A model generated the notes under the pieces. The model saw nothing but the letters and a program-made list of their open reading frames with translations, made no database searches and was not told where the DNA came from. From positions 96,758 to 160,757 of the forward strand of contig VXBM01001080.1 of assembly GCA_013400155.1 (NCBI GenBank): a stretch of 64,000 nucleotides of DNA, in the 5' to 3' direction. The translations under genes and the position numbers were made by a program. Source of the stretch: Helopsaltes ochotensis. Lineage: Eukaryota > Chordata > Aves > Passeriformes > Locustellidae. Positions 62,801-64,000 of this stretch are shown one piece after another (the stretch's first letter is position 1; each line of letters starts with the position of its first letter).

Positions 62801-63799
62801 GGACATACATTTTGAGGGAATCTGTTGGGATAACTTGATAATTTAAGTTTTGATCCAGAAAAGGAACCTTTGAGTATCTTTGTGTCTCTCAGTAATCTGA
62901 CAGATTTTAATGAGGTGGAGTAAAATTTCCCAGCCATTAAACACTGCTTCATGTTTGATGAGGAATGATAAATTCTGAAGTTACTGTCTGAAATGATCCA
63001 CCTCCATAAACTGGTGTGCCTTGGTAAAGGAACCTTCCCAAGCAGTTCCACCGAGTTACGTATTTAGGGGATCCAGGATCACACCCTGGGCCTTAAAATA
63101 GCAGCAGAAATAGGCCAAGCCCCAAATCTGTCAGGAGAGGCAGAGGGATACAGATATGTGCTTCTGAGGTACTTCGGTACATGATCGATGTGGGGACTGC
63201 AGTTCAACTCACAAAGACTCGGCTGTATTTCTTTTCTGCACAGGTGAAAAAGTTTATAGGGAGATTATTCATATAAAGTTTTTTTTAAGGGACCACACCC
63301 CCATGATTTAAAGCTTGCCTCCTGGTAATCACCTGATTGTTAACTGCTTTGCATTTCCATCTCGATGCTTAAAGCAGCTCCCTGCTTCTACCCCACAGGA
63401 GGCAGCACATGTGTCTGATCCTTGCACTCCCCATCTGTAATTGATACCTGTTCACATGCTGGAGTAAGTCTCGGTGGCATTAATTTATTGTAGCTGAAGG
63501 TTGAGCAGCACAAAAGCGTTTGATCACTACAGACTTAATACCTAATGTATTGAGAAGGACAAGCCAGTGTTCTGACGGGTCTTGATGGGTTTTTTTCCCC
63601 CCAAACTTTCTCGTCAATAGCTGCTGTCAGCCTCATTTAACAGTAATTCATGCCTTTAGGACTGCTGCGATGCTCTTCTCATTAGGTGAGCATTAGAATT
63701 CGTGCAGGATTTGGTTTCCTTTGGGCAAGAGGAAGGGGAAGGAAGCAGGCAGAGATGGCTGGGGATCGCCAAGGGCATCGTTTTAATCAGCAATTTCCC
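56839..63799. other. Non-genic AT-rich stretch
   Basis: No gene or interspersed repeat recognised. The frames of 125 and 135 codons overlapping on opposite strands at 58768-59185 lie in a GC-richer patch and show no domain, so neither is called. The rest is AT-rich with short homopolymers. Confidence 0.5.
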
Positions 63800-64000
63800 C
63801 AGAGCCGCTTTGGTGCGCATTCGCTTCCCGCGCCTGGGCTGGGGGAGAGCGCAGCTCTCCGGGATGAGCCCCGGGGATGCAAAGTTGTGACCGTGCCGCC
63901 GCTGCCCCGGGAAGGTTCCGGCTCGGCGGAGCGCCCGGCCGCGGGCATCTCACGGAGCCATCCCGGGAACCATCCCCAGAGCCGTCCTAGAACCATCCCC
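63800..64000. promoter_or_regulatory. CpG-rich edge, possible CpG island or promoter
   Basis: After tens of kilobases that are mostly CpG-poor, CpG density rises sharply from about 63804, with GCGC, CCGCGCC, CCGGGGATG, GCCGCCGCTGCC and CTCGGCGGAGCG words up to the window end. In bird genomes such a step usually marks a CpG island, often at a promoter or first exon. No TATA box, start codon with a supported frame or exon boundary can be fixed, and the direction of any transcript is unknown. The 69-codon minus-strand frame at 63787-63996 is composition-driven. Confidence 0.45.
63954..64000. repeat. 12-bp degenerate tandem repeat, at least four units, cut by window end
   Basis: Units GGAGCCATCCCG (63954-63965), GGAACCATCCCC (63966-63977), AGAGCCGTCCTA (63978-63989) and GAACCATCCCC (63990-64000). 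The array probably continues beyond the window. Confidence 0.8.

Noticed and set aside
1..64000. tRNA, rRNA, snRNA, CRISPR array, bacterial operon or phage features
   Set aside because: No B-box-like tRNA motif in a cloverleaf context, no rRNA or snRNA core, no regularly spaced repeats of CRISPR type, and repeat content that is clearly avian.

Overview
This window reads as noncoding DNA from a bird nuclear genome, probably a passerine. The evidence is its repeats. Four CR1 LINE 3' ends are clear: three in plus orientation with the diagnostic ATTCYRTG-type octamer tails (one of them weak), and one long minus-strand copy with an intact stretch of the ORF2 C-terminus. A fifth is a short relic. 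There are also several solo or truncated avian-type endogenous retrovirus LTRs. Base composition is AT-rich on average with a few GC-rich patches. No prokaryotic features, tRNA, rRNA, CRISPR array or recognisable multi-exon protein gene could be found. No open reading frame resembles a known host protein; the only convincing protein homology is the CR1 reverse-transcriptase C-terminus on the minus strand near 45.5-45.9 kb. I read the window as an intergenic region or the inside of very large introns.

Layout. At 1-195 there is a truncated copy of a dispersed LTR-like repeat (family X), with sister copies at about 6775-7140 (plus) and 53612-53979 (minus). Unique AT-rich DNA follows to about 34.6 kb, broken by a short old CR1 relic at 9170, simple repeats and a GC-richer block at 16.0-17.45 kb. 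At 34.65-34.86 kb lies a minus-strand ERVL-type LTR fragment, and at 38.16-38.70 kb a plus-strand CR1. At 44.9-46.3 kb an ERVL-type solo LTR is split by a minus-strand CR1 that itself carries a 43-bp tandem duplication. At 48.49-49.00 kb is a complete-looking minus-strand solo LTR, and at 50.2 kb another CR1 end. At 53.6-54.7 kb a family X copy abuts a putative LTR that contains five copies of a 36-bp repeat. At 56.7 kb is a last CR1 end. The final 200 bp turn CpG-rich and end in a 12-bp degenerate tandem repeat, possibly the edge of a CpG island or promoter lying beyond the window.

Because no host gene was recognised, nothing can be said about genes working together. The most informative content is transposon stratigraphy: which element inserted into or next to which, and a repeat family visible only by comparing parts of the window with one another. 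No previously undescribed biological system could be demonstrated. The best leads are family X, the 36-bp array inside the 54-kb LTR, two exon-like segments and the terminal CpG-rich edge.
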